From: Lucinisca nassula
Taxonomy: Eukaryota > Mollusca > Bivalvia > Lucinida > Lucinidae
Reading direction: 5' to 3'
DNA: 64,000 nucleotides
Assembly (NCBI GenBank): GCA_963580285.1
Contig: OY757017.1
Coordinates: forward strand, 18,865,003-18,929,002
Part shown: in pieces, positions 1 through 10,769 of the stretch
How the letters are laid out: each line of letters opens with the position of its first letter
How positions within the stretch are numbered: the stretch's first letter is position 1
Translations under genes and position numbers: made by a program
The notes under the pieces: generated by a model
What the model saw: only the letters and a program-made list of their open reading frames with translations
Databases searched by the model: none
Told to the model about the DNA's origin: nothing

Positions 1-255
1 ACATCTAAAAACGTTTCGCCCTATGAATACAACAGAATAAAGATGCATGGCCAGTCCCACTCGCACTACTTTCTCTAGGTTCTGCGGTTCGATTAGTTGC
101 AGCGGTAATAAAGTTACGGTGTCCATACATGCTACACTGGTATTATTTGCCGGGATAAATGCCCCAAAATGCACCGTCCATCGGATCGAGACGTTAACTG
201 GAGCCCTCTACCCCCGTGCAGGGAGAATCCTACCCTATGCAAGTTAGAGATCTTT
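1..255. other. Unassigned, part of a dispersed repeat
   Basis: No gene is supported. The stretch around 185-245 (GTTAAC, then a CCCTCTACC block and a GTGCAGGGAGAATCC block) recurs in inverted orientation near 7400-7490, where CTCCCTGCACAGG is followed by CAGTTAACGTC. This suggests two copies of one dispersed repeat. The short open frame here has no recognisable domain. Confidence 0.4.
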
Positions 256-260
256 GCGTA

Positions 261-343
261 ATTACATGATGAGTTTAAACAATAGTTTATTAGTTAACTA
301 TATACGATCGCTAATAAACCATTGTTTAAACTAATCATGTAAT
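261..343. repeat. 33-bp inverted repeat (hairpin)
   Basis: The left arm at 261-293 and right arm at 311-343 are reverse complements with two mismatches, separated by 17 bases. The arms contain TTTAAACAAT and end in ATTACATGAT. It could be a miniature foldback element or the paired ends of an internally deleted transposon. No flanking duplication was identified. Confidence 0.8.
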
Positions 344-354
344 GTAATCACTCA

Positions 355-594
355 GATCAAATTCCTGTGACAAATGGAGTCAAGCAAGGTTGTGTGATAG
401 CCCCAACACTGGTCAGCATGATGTTCGCTTCCATGCACAAAAATGTTTTCCAGGAGGGTGACAATGGTATACCGATTAGGTATCGTTTTGCTGGGAAGCT
501 TTTCAATCACGGAAGGTTGCAAGCCAAATCAAAGGTGCAAACAGAGGTGCCAGATGAGTTCCTCATTGGAGATGACTTGGCAAAAGGTGCATAA
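355..594 (+). pseudogene. LINE reverse transcriptase fragment
   Basis: The plus frame reads TNGVKQGCVIAPTL, the region-4 type NGVKQGCVLAPTLFS motif of non-LTR retrotransposon reverse transcriptases, and ends near FLIGDDLAKGA, which sits where the catalytic YADD/FADD box is expected. The first residues of that box are changed (IGDD), and the frame stops at 592-594. The fragment is about 75 residues, far short of an RT domain. It differs in sequence from the LINE at 2.1-4.1 kb, so it represents a second LINE family. Non-functional. Confidence 0.7.
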
Positions 595-619
595 TTACTG
601 TGTAGACTTTCATCCTTCA

Positions 620-870
620 AAGTAGAAGTAAAACAAAGATCAGGAATTGATACAATTAACTTACTCCACCCATAAAAGACACCAAAGGGAAAGAAATACA
701 AACATTAAGCGACCAGACCATAATGGAAACCTAAACAAAGGAAGGCCATAAGGACAGTTACTTTCCCACAAAATGGCCATATGGCCATCCAAAACCAAAA
801 GACACAAGTGATACACACAGTAAGTAACAAACAACAACATAAATAAATCGCCACAGAAGAGCCGCCTTGG
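620..870 (-). repeat. Dispersed repeat, copy 1 (inverted to 1770-2090)
   Basis: The reverse complement contains CCCTTTGGTGTCTTTTATGG and a TTGTATC...CCTGATC block, which match CCCTTTGGTGTCTTTGATGG and TTGTATCGAGTCCTGATC at 1990-2045. The two copies are in opposite orientation about 1.2 kb apart. Short open frames on either strand look like chance readings of the repeat. Confidence 0.6.
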
Positions 871-1059
871 AACGGTCAGTGGAAGATTTCCACTGGGGGG
901 CTTAAATCGATTTTACGTGGCCACAATCCTCGCCCTTACTTCCGTCGCGATTCTGACAAATAATTTGTTCAGTCCGCATGAAGGCCTCCTAACTCATCAG
1001 TGTAACATCTCCGTCAGCTCTGGAGTATGTGTAATGTACACCTGAGAGTAATGGTCAAA

Positions 1060-1350
1060 TGTGTCCGATCACAGTAGTTGTTTTAGGGCAGTTCAACGGC
1101 CCAGTCAACACTTTGTATGTCATTTTTTTCGAACAGTTTACCTATCCGCCCTTTTACTGTGCAGGCTTATATGTAAGCGGTTTCTCTTCTTGAATCAGCG
1201 GAAGGGTGACAATGAGGGAGAGAATGACCGTAGAAAAGATTTCATGATCAATCTCCACGACAGAGTGTTGCCGACCCGACACGTATCGAATCCACGTCCT
1301 CCTTATCACCAGTCAGTCGCACATCCGACTGAGCTCCCGAGCCCGGCCAA
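1060..1350 (-). mobile_element. tRNA-derived SINE, family S2
   Basis: Read on the minus strand, the head resembles a tRNA: GAGCTCAGTCGGATGTGCGA, CTGACTGGTGAT, then GTGGATTCGATACG as a B-box-like segment (consensus GGTTCGANNCC). It continues into the shared S2 body with TCTTTTCTACGGTCATTC, CTTCCGCTGATTCA and CCGCTTACATATAAGCCTG. The same body occurs at 12.97-13.26 kb, 53.46-53.70 kb and, diverged, at 60.17-60.43 kb. Such SINEs are transcribed by RNA polymerase III and mobilised by a partner LINE. Confidence 0.75.
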
Positions 1351-1356
1351 TCGCAG

Positions 1357-1526
<170 letters not shown>

Positions 1527-1769
1527 TCTCCATCATCCGTTGGCCGGGGAAAGCATATATACCCTTAAAAGTGGGGGAAAAAGTTGTGCATCATTGGCGC
1601 TTAGCAATAAATAATAAAATAAACGCTCTTCCTCTTTCGCTGAATAAATAAGATTCATGCACAGGCAAAAAAGACGGGAAGTGGTAAACTCCGGACAAAA
1701 TTTGAAAACTTGAGACGCGAGATCTATAAAAACACGTGATATATATATAAAAAAAATCATCATGATTTG

Positions 1770-2090
1770 TTTGTGAATAACTCAGTAGGTGATGGAAAGG
1801 CAAATCCAAGAGGTTCTCCTGTCGCGGTTTATTTTTGTTATGGTTTGTCTTTGGGTGTATGTGTCGCTTATATTATTTTATTGTGGAGGGCCTGTCGGCC
1901 GTTTTTTGTGGTTGGGGCGGTGGGCTGTCCTTTTGGCTTTCCGCTGTTGGTGTTTCCGTTGGGGTCTGTTGTTTCATGTTTGTGGTTCTTTCCCTTTGGT
2001 GTCTTTGATGGGTGCTGTGGGTTGATTGTATCGAGTCCTGATCATTACCTCCACCTCTGTTTTCTAAAGATATATCAATAGTCAGAAGAA
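1770..2090 (+). repeat. Dispersed repeat, copy 2
   Basis: This is the opposite-orientation partner of 620-870, sharing the CCCTTTGGTGTCTTTGATGG block. It is GT-rich on the plus strand (for example GGTTGGGGCGGTGGGCTG). It directly precedes the LINE-coding remnant that starts near 2120, so it could be LINE 5' leader sequence; that is not established. Confidence 0.5.
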
Positions 2091-2119
2091 AGACAGACAA
2101 GGTGCCCAACCCCTTAATA

Positions 2120-4150
2120 AAAGAGGAGGGAGCGGGGTTGCTGAATCCGACTCTGAAAGGGCAGCGGAACTAGTTGGTCAATTCAATGATGCGTTTAATA
2201 AAACTGAGTTCACGGAGGTTCCATTGAGAAGAAGATCGGCCCCATTTATTGATACTATTGTTGTGCCATCGGCAGGAGCGATCAAGTTACTTCAGGGTTT
2301 AAACCCCACTAAAGCTTTAGGACCTGATGAGCTACATCCTAGATTCCTGAAGGAACTAGCAAAAGAGTTAGATCCAGTTTTTGTCCACCTGTTTTAACAG
2401 TCTCTTAATGCGGGTGAAATCCCCAAAGAATGGCACTTAGCGAACATTTGCCCACTCTTCAAAAAAGGAGATAGGGCTCTTAATCATATTTATCACCCTA
2501 TGTCTCTGACTTGTGTTCTGTGTAAATTGCTTGAACATATAGTCTGCTCAAACATCATGGCCAAATTAGATGAACATAAACTTTTGTCAGAAAGATAGCA
2601 GGCATTAAGGAAAAGGCATAGTTGTGGAACTCAGTTGAGAACAACTATTAATGATTGGGCAATAATCTTGGACAAAGGGGGACAGGTTGACACACTTATT
2701 CTGGACTTCGAGAAAGCTTTTGACACCACACCACATGAACTACTTAAATCTAAGTTATTTGGTTATCGCATTGGGGGAGTTACTCTCATATGGATAGATT
2801 CCTTTCTTTGCTACAGAAAACCGCGTTGTTGTTAACTGTGAATATTCAGAGTGGGCACCAGTTTTGTCTGGAGTCCCACAAGGGACTGTTCTTGGTCCAC
2901 TGTTATTCTCCCTGTACATCACTGATGTTTCCACTGACACTGACTTAGCAATACGACTGTTCGCAGACGATTGTGTTTGCTACCAGGAAATTAGAGATCC
3001 AGATGATTCACTGAAATTTCAGAATGATATAGATAGATCAGGATGTTGGGCCCGAAAATGGGACATGAGATTTCAGCCCGTTAAATGCAATATTATGCAT
3101 ATGACTAAGAAGAGAATAAATAAAATTGAGGCTTCTTAAACATCAGAGGGAACAGTCCCCGAAAACATGGATTCCATTAAATACCTTGGTGTGAGACTTG
3201 CACACAATTTGAGATTGAATACACATATTAGCAACATGTGTACTAAGGCAAATAGAACGCTTTGTTTCCTGAGGCGAAATCTTCATCAGTGTCCTCATGA
3301 TGTAAAAGAGGCAGCTTATAAAGTTCTTGTTCGCCCAATCTTGGAATATGGTAGTTGTTTCTGGGACCCTAGCGGAGTGGTCCTTAATGAAGCAATTGAA
3401 AACGTTCAGAATAGAGCTGCTAGATTTGTAACCAGCAATTACTGTTTTGAAACTGGGAGCATGACTGGACTACTAGGAAAATTAAGATGGGAGGTTCTCA
3501 AGAAAAAGAGAAAACAGTAAGCTCACACTTCTATACAAAGGTCTCGGCCCCCGCCCATAGGGGCTTGAAGAAATATATGGGCTGCATGATGCTTCCACGC
3601 AGAGCTGAATCCAGCCCGCACACTAGTACTGGTAAACCGCTTAGAGGATCTAAGCCTGTCCAGGAACCGCGGTGCGAGGCGGACCGTCCATGCTAATAAA
3701 CCCTATTGGTTTCATTGGGCGACAGGGCTTGAGATGTCATTTCATCTCAATGTTGGGTAAAAGTCCCACAAAATTGGAAGCAACGTCTCCAAAATGACCT
3801 TTACAGTGTTGACGGGGACTTTAAACCTCAAATAAACCAAAAAAATCTATACAAAGGTCTCAGAGGTGCTGCCAGCATTCCAACAGATGACCTTGTTCCC
3901 GAAGCTAGGCACTGCAGAAATCATCATTCATTGGAGTTTCAGACCCTTACTGCGAAAACTGACATTTATAAAGAATCATACATCCCCCGAACTATTAGAT
4001 ATTGGAATGCCCTTCCCGATTCGATTATTTCAGCGGCTGAAGATGCTGAGGAGTGTGTATCTAAGTTTGCTTCTTTAATGAGAGCTAGGGACTAACTTCC
4101 CATCACAGGTCCTGGTGTATGAATGTCATTTGACGTGTCACCAGAACATT
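2120..4150 (+). pseudogene. Decayed non-LTR retrotransposon (LINE) reverse transcriptase
   Basis: Successive plus frames read through the RT fingers, palm and 3' end: NPTKALGPDELHPRFLKEL (~2300), FKKGD (~2460), LDFEKAFDTTPHELL (~2700; motif A with catalytic Asp), SGVPQGTVLGPLLFSLYITD (~2865; motif B region), FADDCVCYQE (~2960; catalytic FADD), KYLGVRL (~3180) and a C-terminal YIPRTIRYWNALPDS (~3985). The motif set fits the Jockey/CR1 group. Lesions include TAA at ~2395, TAG at ~2597, a frameshift near 2820, TAA at 3137, and a SINE insertion at 3546-3846. The endonuclease domain is absent, as expected for a 5'-truncated copy. Only remnants of the element's own replication protein remain. Confidence 0.9.
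3546..3846 (+). mobile_element. SINE S1, full length, inside the LINE
   Basis: A ~300-bp unit starts GGCCCCCGCCCATAGGGGCT and ends GACGGGGACTTTAAACCTCA plus an A/C-rich tail. It is flanked by a perfect 15-bp target-site duplication, CTATACAAAGGTCTC, at 3531-3545 and 3847-3861. LINE coding sequence resumes immediately after the second duplication, so the SINE is the younger element. S1 is the most abundant SINE here. I did not find convincing tRNA A and B boxes, so its Pol III head type is left open. The family is a frequent source of spurious conceptual proteins. Confidence 0.92.
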
Positions 4151-4870
4151 TCTGATTCTGAATAAAGGAGTAGCCATTCCTATTCGCCGTACACTTTTTT
4201 GACTATATTCCGTACAGCTATCTGGTTGTAAACAACTATACGCCGTACACGTGGATTTTTAGTTTTTAATTAATACGCTTAGTGCATGATAAAACCATGA
4301 CCAGAGAAAGTTTTCATTTACTACCCATTATAAACGGAAACAGGTAAAAGAAAGTTTAAGCAGAAATAAATCAAGAAATTATAAAATCTGAAACCGATGT
4401 TCGAAAATGCTGGTCTTTACTCAGTACCAAGCATCGATAAACTTGTGTTCTTGACTTTAAATCGTAACATACAACTTCGAAAAACGCATAAAATGTTGCA
4501 GAAATCCCTCTGTTATTTCCAGAAAATCAATTTACCCTGCACTTGCAGAAAATAGATTAGGAATCTACACTCACCGTGCTTCATGTCTACTTTCGCTTTG
4601 TATCGATTCACCGGGATTCTATTTCCGGTGTTGATGATAGACGGTGAAGTTCGAATATGGGACGTCAGATTAAAAGTAGATCAGTAGGTCATATCATTGA
4701 AAAACATTGTCAACAATCTAGAGGCCACAGTTTTGGTCCAATCATCATCAAACTTGTTCAGAATGATCATATCGACATAATCTATGTCATGTTCGAATCG
4801 GGATCATGTTGTGTCAAAAAGTAGGTCAGTAGGTCAAATCATAGAAAAACCTTGTCAATACTCTAGAGTC
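4151..4870. other. No gene; weak dispersed repeat
   Basis: No coding or RNA gene is supported. Between 4665 and 4870 two related blocks occur (AGTAGATCAGTAGGTCATAT and AGTAGGTCAGTAGGTCAAAT, each followed by GAAAAAC.TTGTCAA..CTAGAG). They look like two units of a dispersed tandem repeat. Confidence 0.5.
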
Positions 4871-4879
4871 CTGTATTGT

Positions 4880-5170
4880 CATAGGGACCCCCCCCCCCAC
4901 ACACACACACACACCTTGAGTCATTGTTAGTTAGACTGAGCCCGTTCATCACCGTCTAGTGCAGTAGGACCTGACCCTCAATGTCCACAAGGTGCCCAGC
5001 TAGTTACATACAAGTCAGCTCTGTATTGTCAAAGGGATCCCCCGACCCACACACAACATTAGTCATTGATAGTTACACTGAGCCTGTCACTAGGACAAGA
5101 CCCTCAATGTCCACAAGGTGACCAGATAGTGACATACAAGTCAGCTCTGTATTGTCAAAGGGATGGATAC
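4880..5170. repeat. Short tandem block with CA repeat
   Basis: A C-run and (CA)n at 4890-4912 are followed by units built on CCTCAATGTCCACAAGGTG and CAAGTCAGCTCTGTATTGTC. Units lie at about 4976-5036 and 5103-5163, with a further copy at 6076-6137 beyond the GTTA array. The GTTA microsatellite has therefore expanded inside this tandem repeat. Confidence 0.7.
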
Positions 5171-5202
5171 ACCCTTTCCCCCTTGCCACCATGAGTCCTG
5201 GT

Positions 5203-5252
5203 TAGTTAGTAAGTTAGTTAGCTAGTTAGTTAGTTAGTTAGTTAGTTAGTTT

Positions 5253-5343
<91 letters not shown>

Positions 5344-5345
5344 GT
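5203..5345. repeat. (GTTA)n microsatellite, left part
   Basis: An almost pure GTTA tetranucleotide run is split from the larger run at 5638-6068 by an S1 SINE. Confidence 0.97.
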
Positions 5346-5637
5346 CGCCCCCGCCCATATAGGCTTGAAGAAATATATGGGCTGCACGATGCTTCCACGC
5401 AGAGCTGAATCCGGCCCGCACACTTGTACTGGTAAACCGCTTAGAGGATCTAAGCCTGTCCAGGAACCGCGGTGCGAGGCGGACCGTCAATGCTAATAAA
5501 CCCCATTGGTTTCATTGGGCGACAGGGCTTGAGATGTCATTTCATCTCAATGTTGGGTAAAAGTCCAACAAAATTGGAAGCAACGTCTCCAAAATGACCT
5601 TTACAGTGTTGACGGGGACGTTCAACCTCAAATCAAA
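5346..5637 (+). mobile_element. SINE S1 inserted in a GTTA microsatellite
   Basis: A near full-length S1 starts CGCCCCCGCCCATATAGGCT and ends AACCTCAAATCAAACTA, directly bordered by TTAGTTAGTT on both sides. The TSD cannot be separated from the microsatellite. It is close in sequence to the copy in the LINE, and both have the variant ...CAATGTTGGGTAAAAGTCC. Confidence 0.9.
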
Positions 5638-6069
<432 letters not shown>

Positions 6070-6139
6070 ATGTTCCCCTCAATGTCCACAAGGTGCCCAG
6101 ATAGTGGCATACAAGTCAGCTCTGTATTGTCAAAGGGAA

Positions 6140-6413
6140 CTTTTGAAAAACTTCTTGCTCAAAAAAGAAAACAATTTTGAAGGAACATTCCATGGGTGAC
6201 ATTCTGACAATGATCCACTGAACATGATAGCCACAAGAAAAAAACATATAACTCTTAAAATTCCTAAATAGCTAGATTGATTAGGAAATAATTTCACAGA
6301 AATTTTCCTTGGGTCACTGTCAGCCAAAATTGCTCTAACCTTCCACTCCACATTAAATTTCCTACCATAAAGGATCAGGTGAGCGATCCAGGGCCATCAT
6401 GGCCCTCTTGTAT
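6140..6413 (-). repeat. Dispersed repeat ending in a GGGCCATGATGGCCC hairpin
   Basis: The right end (6371-6413) is the reverse complement of AACAAGAGGGCCATGATGGC followed by the GCTCACCTGATCC block seen at 28391-28435. The internal sequence differs from the 28.4-kb copy. The terminal near-palindrome suggests a non-autonomous element with a structured end. Confidence 0.6.
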
Positions 6414-6429
6414 AATAGAACTGTGGCGT

Positions 6430-6550
6430 ACATGGGTATACGTTATTTGTCTTATATCTGCTCAGAAACATAGATTGTGGGTACGCGTTAGAACCGCTTC
6501 TAACGGGTGCCCACAATCCTATTTTTTGAGCAGAATTATGAAGATATTAT
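6430..6550. mobile_element. MITE M1 core remnant
   Basis: Contains the shared palindrome arms ATAGATTGTGGGTACGCGTT and GGGTGCCCACAATCCTAT with GAACCGCTTC at the centre. The central loop and part of the stem are deleted. Flanked by the CTGCTCA / GAGCAGAA inner repeats typical of the family. Confidence 0.75.
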
Positions 6551-6584
6551 GGCCAGCACATAGAATCTTTAAACCACAGTTTGA

Positions 6585-6635
6585 CGGTCCCCGCCTGTCG
6601 GGGCTTGAAGAAATTTATGGGCTATATCGGAGCCG
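6585..6635 (+). mobile_element. SINE S1 5' fragment
   Basis: GTCCCCGCCTGTCGGGGCTT followed by GAAGAAATTTATGGGCTATAT matches the first ~45 bp of S1; the remainder is unrelated. Confidence 0.65.
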
Positions 6636-7026
6636 ATACATGACTCTCGCCTCGGGCACGGTACAATAAAGACGAAACTGGTCTGTAAGTTATAGAAATT
6701 TCGACAGGCGGTCCGAAATATAGTAGGCTGCAAATCGCGGCTCTGGAACATGGTCAATCGTGTTCTATCGCCAGTGCCCGTCCGACAGAGGAGGCCTTGG
6801 AAAACCCCAGAGTTGCTGCAGATATATAGGCTAGCATCTGATGTTCGTCTGCTTTATCATCTGTGCATTGTTGGAGTCACTAGTAGGCTGTCTTGTCCCT
6901 GATCAAACGGCTCTTCCTACGTTCACAGCGTCCACACCGATTGACCTGCATAATGGTGTTTAGCCCGGCACCAACGAAAAGTTGAGTGTGGTCCGACTTC
7001 CTTTTGTTTCTTTATTTGTTCCCATT

Positions 7027-7306
7027 AAGAAAACGCGCCTATACAAATACATTGTAAACTTTACCGCCGCCGCGGAAAAAATGCAAAATTTCAGATGAAA
7101 AATTGTGATATTTTTTTCTTATTTCTGCTCAAAATATAAATTGTGGGTTCTCGTTAGAACCGCCTCATCGAGGCGGTTCTAACGAATACCCACAATCTAT
7201 ATTTTAGAGTAGAAATAAGTAAAATAAGGTTGACCCCTGTAAACCCCAGTTTTACTGTATAAAAGTGGGCTTCAAGGGGGTCAAAATTATATAGGCATGT
7301 TTTCTT
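7027..7306 (+). mobile_element. Foldback MITE M1
   Basis: A full-length copy with terminal inverted repeats AAGAAAACGCGCCTATA at 7027-7043 and ATAGGCATGTTTTCTT at 7291-7306. The central palindrome (7134-7206) has arms ATTGTGGGTTCTCGTTAG and CTAACGAATACCCACAAT around GCCTC-ATC-GAGGC. A second hairpin follows, with arms TAAACCCCAGTTTTA and an AAAAGTGGG block. Non-coding and presumably mobilised by a transposase supplied elsewhere; superfamily not determined. Confidence 0.88.
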
Positions 7307-7384
7307 GATGCATTTCGCCTTAACCCCAGAAGGGGACACAGACGGTATACTTTATATACACTTCAGGTTTGCAGGATGAAAACC

Positions 7385-7535
7385 TACACAGTAATCATGT
7401 AATTACGGTAGGGGTCTTTAACCTGCACATGGGAAGACTCTCCCTGCACAGGTGGCCTCCAGTTAACGTCGAACCGGGGCCCTCTAGCATCATAGACAAA
7501 TGCACTAACCACTGAGCCAGTCCTATCACTTCCAT
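7385..7535 (-). repeat. Dispersed repeat with a tRNA-like segment
   Basis: Contains CACTAACCACTGAGCCAGT (reverse complement of a tRNA A-box-like ACTGGCTCAGTGGTTAGTG) and the CCAGTTAACGTCGAACC block, also seen inverted at 185-245. Probably a SINE fragment. Confidence 0.5.
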
Positions 7536-7756
7536 ACGAAGTATCTTAAATGTTAGGCCTTCCTACTGAGGTGAATAATATTAAGTTCAACATAAACTCG
7601 TTTTTTTTTCATATTATATATAGTTTTACATTAGCTACTGTCACATTCAATCACATTCAATCACATTCCGGCAATGTACGATTGACAGCGTTGACTAACA
7701 GCGTCCTGCAATCGGCGTTAGTGTCCCTTCTTTATCAGTAGCTGCCAGCCGCTATC

Positions 7757-7810
7757 AGTATGATGATGACGTCAGTACGATGATGACGTCAGTACGATGA
7801 TGACGTCAGT
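7757..7810. promoter_or_regulatory. Three tandem CRE-like palindromes (TGACGTCA)
   Basis: A 17-bp unit, GATGATGACGTCAGTAC, repeats three times and places perfect TGACGTCA octamers at 7767-7774, 7784-7791 and 7801-7808. TGACGTCA is the consensus site for CREB/ATF bZIP factors. With no gene nearby this may be only a short tandem repeat. Confidence 0.5.
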
Positions 7811-7914
7811 ATGTGACACCGCTCAGAGTCCTTAGTATGTCGTCATTAAAATGAAGGCATGGGCGGCGTGAGGGTAAAACTGTTCTATGACATTTGCAAA
7901 CAAGAAAGGAGCTG

Positions 7915-8341
7915 ATCCGCCTGCTCAACCTCACAGACTGATCAGATACTTAACTTTGCCTGTTTGGATAGTACAATGTCTGTACACAGAATGATCAGAT
8001 CCTTAACTTTGCCTGTTTGGATAGTACAATGTCTGTACACAGAATGATCAGATCCTTAACTTTGCCTGTTTGGATAGTACAATGTCTGTTCACAGACTGA
8101 TCAGATCCTTAACTTGCCTGTTTGGATAGTCTGATCAGCCTGCTCAACCACATAGACTGATCAGATCCTTAACTTTGCCTGTTTGGATAGTCTGATCAGC
8201 CTGCTCAACCTCACAGACTGATCAGATCCTTAATTTTGCCTGTTTGGATAGTCTGATCAGCCTGCTCAACTTCATAGACTGATCAGATCCTTAATTTTGC
8301 CTGTTTGGATAGTCTGATCATCCTGCTCAACCTCACAGATC
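7915..8341. repeat. ~60-bp tandem repeat, about 7 units
   Basis: The unit is built from CAGACTGATCAGATCCTTAA, CTTTGCCTGTTTGGATAGT and CTGATCAGCCTGCTCAACC. The first three units carry ACAATGTCTGTACACAGA instead of the GCCTGCTCAACC part, giving two unit subtypes. Confidence 0.93.
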
Positions 8342-10190
8342 AGATCCTCCGAAGATAACAATGGGACAGAAGGTACCCAGTATCATTACATATGGACTAT
8401 AGGCAATGATCAGGAATCAATGCGATTACCATAAACAATCCTCCGAAGATAACAATGGGACAGGAGGTACCCAGTATCATTACACATGAACTAGAAGGCA
8501 GTGATCAGGAATCAATGCGATTACCATAAACCATCCTCTGAAGATAACAACGGGACAGAAGGTACCCAGTATCATTACACGTGGACTAGAAGGCAATGAT
8601 CAGGAATCAATGCGATTACAATAAACCACCCTCCGAAAATAACGACAGAACGTACCAATTATCATTACACATGGACTAGAAGGCAATGATAAGGAATCAA
8701 TACTATTACCATAAACCATCCTCCGAAGATAAAGTCGATTGCCCTCTACTGTAAGGAGAGTTGCGCACAGAAGGAGCTCGGTATCATTACACATGGACCA
8801 AAAGGCAATGATCAGGAATCTATGCGATTACCATAAACCATCCTCTGAAGACAACAACGGGATAGAAGGTACTCAGTATCATTACACATGGACTAAAAGG
8901 CAATGATCTGGAATCAAAACGATTACCATAAAACATCCTCTGAAGACAACGACGGGATAGAAGGTACTTAGTATCATTACACATGGACTAAAAGGCAATG
9001 ACCTGGAATCAATGCGATTACCATAAACCATCCTCCGAAGAAAACAACGGGACAGAAGGTACCCAGTATCCTTACACATGGACTAAAAGGCAATAATCAG
9101 GAATTAATGCGATTACCATAAATCATCCTCTGAAGACACCAACGGGACAGAAGGTACCCAGTATCATTACACATGGACTAGAAGGCAATGATAAGGAATC
9201 AATACGATTACCATAAACTATCCTCCGAAGATAACGTCGATTGCTCACTACTGTTAGGAGAGTTGCGCACAAAAGGGACTCGGTATCGTTACACATTGAC
9301 TAGAAGGTAATGATCAGGAATCAATACGATTACCATAAACCATCCTCCGAAGATAACGTCGATTGCCCACAACTGTAAGGAGAGTTGCGCACAGAATGGA
9401 CTCGGTATCATTACACATGGACTAGAAGGCAGTGATCAGGAATCAATGCGATTACCATACACCATCCTCTGAAGAAAACAACGAGACAGAATGTACCCAG
9501 TATCATTACATATGGACCAAAAGGCAGTGATCAGGAATCAATGCGATAACCATAAACCATCCTCCGAAGACAACAGCGGCACAGAAGGTACCCAGTATCA
9601 TTACACATCGACAAGAAGGCAATGATCAGGAAGCAATCCGATTACCATACACCATCCTCTGAAGACAATAACGGGACAGAAGGTACCAAGTATCATTACA
9701 CATCGACTAGAAGGCAATGATCAGGAATCAATGCGATTACCATAAACCATCCTCCGAAGATAACAATGGGACAGAAGGTACCCAGTATCATTACACATGG
9801 ACTAAAAGGCAATGATAAGGAATCAATACGATTACCATAAACCATCCCCCGAAGATAACGACGATTGCCCACTACTGTAAGAAGAGTTGCGCACAGAAGC
9901 GACTCGGTATCATTACACATGGACCAAAAGGCAATGATCAGGAATCAATGCGATTACCATTAACCATCCTCTGAAGACAGCAACGGGATAGAAGGTACTC
10001 AGTATCATTACAAATGGACCAAAAGACAAAGGTCAGGAATCAATATGATCACCATAAACCATCCTCTGAAGACAACAACGGGACAGAAGGTACTCAGTAT
10101 CATTACACATGGACTAGAATGCAATGATCAGGAATCAATGCGATTACCATAAACCATCCTCTGAAGACAACAACGGGACAGAAGAATGCA
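8342..10190. repeat. ~94-bp satellite, about 20 units
   Basis: Units of 93-95 bp carry CCAGTATCATTACACATGGA, GGCAATGATCAGGAATCAAT and GCGATTACCATAAACCATCC. A variant with GTCGATTGCCCACTACTGTA instead of AACAACGGGACAGAAGGTAC recurs at ~8730, ~9235, ~9358 and ~9858. Minus-strand open frames here are fragments of the satellite and not genes. Confidence 0.96.
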
Positions 10191-10223
10191 CATAAAGCAG
10201 CGGTAATATAATTGAAACACATA

Positions 10224-10488
10224 ACAAAAACACGCCTGTACAAATACACTGTAAATTTTACCGCCGAAAATAAAAAAAAAACACGGAAATTTTCAGATGA
10301 AAAACTTTAATTTTCTTATTTTTGCTCAAATTATAGATTTAAGTAACTCGTTAGAACCGCCTCATCGAGGCGGTTCTAACGAGTACCCACAATCTATAGT
10401 TTAGAGCAGAAATAAGAAAAATAAGGTTTACCCTTGTAAACCCCAGTTTTTCTGTATAAAAGTGGGGTCCAAGGGTGTTTACGTGATG
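10224..10488 (+). mobile_element. Foldback MITE M1
   Basis: The left end carries AAAAACACGCCTGTA. A central palindrome lies at about 10335-10400 with GCCTC-ATC-GAGGC, and the CCCC/GGGG second hairpin at ~10440-10470. The right end is shortened: GGGTGTTTACGTGATG replaces the usual ATATAGGCGTGTTTTCG. Confidence 0.85.
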
Positions 10489-10566
10489 ACAATTGAAACA
10501 TTTAACTGTCAACAGTCAAAATAACAAGTTTCTTTCCACTACACATAGCAAAACGGCTATCCAAAA

Positions 10567-10672
10567 AGAAGAAGAAGAAGAGGTAGAAGAAGAAGAAGAA
10601 GAAGAAGAAGAAGAAGAAGAAGAAGAAGAAGAAGAAGAAGAAGAAGAAGAAGAAGAAGAAGAAAAAGAAGAC
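10567..10672. repeat. (GAA)n microsatellite
   Basis: About 33 GAA/AGA trinucleotides. The open frame through it encodes mostly glutamate and is an artefact. GAA runs of this length can form triplex DNA. Confidence 0.96.
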
Positions 10673-10769
10673 ACGAGTTCAAGTTTCTGTAAAGATCAAA
10701 TGTGTATCATCAGACCATAGGTAAAAAAACACCTGTAAAATGTCAGAAGTATTGGTCTAAAACTGTTGG

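Noticed and set aside
8342..10190. CRISPR-like array of regularly spaced repeats
   Set aside because: The whole ~94-bp unit is repeated, including the would-be spacers, and the context is eukaryotic; it is a satellite.
10493..10720. Glu-rich 75-codon open frame
   Set aside because: Made by a GAA microsatellite next to MITE sequence.
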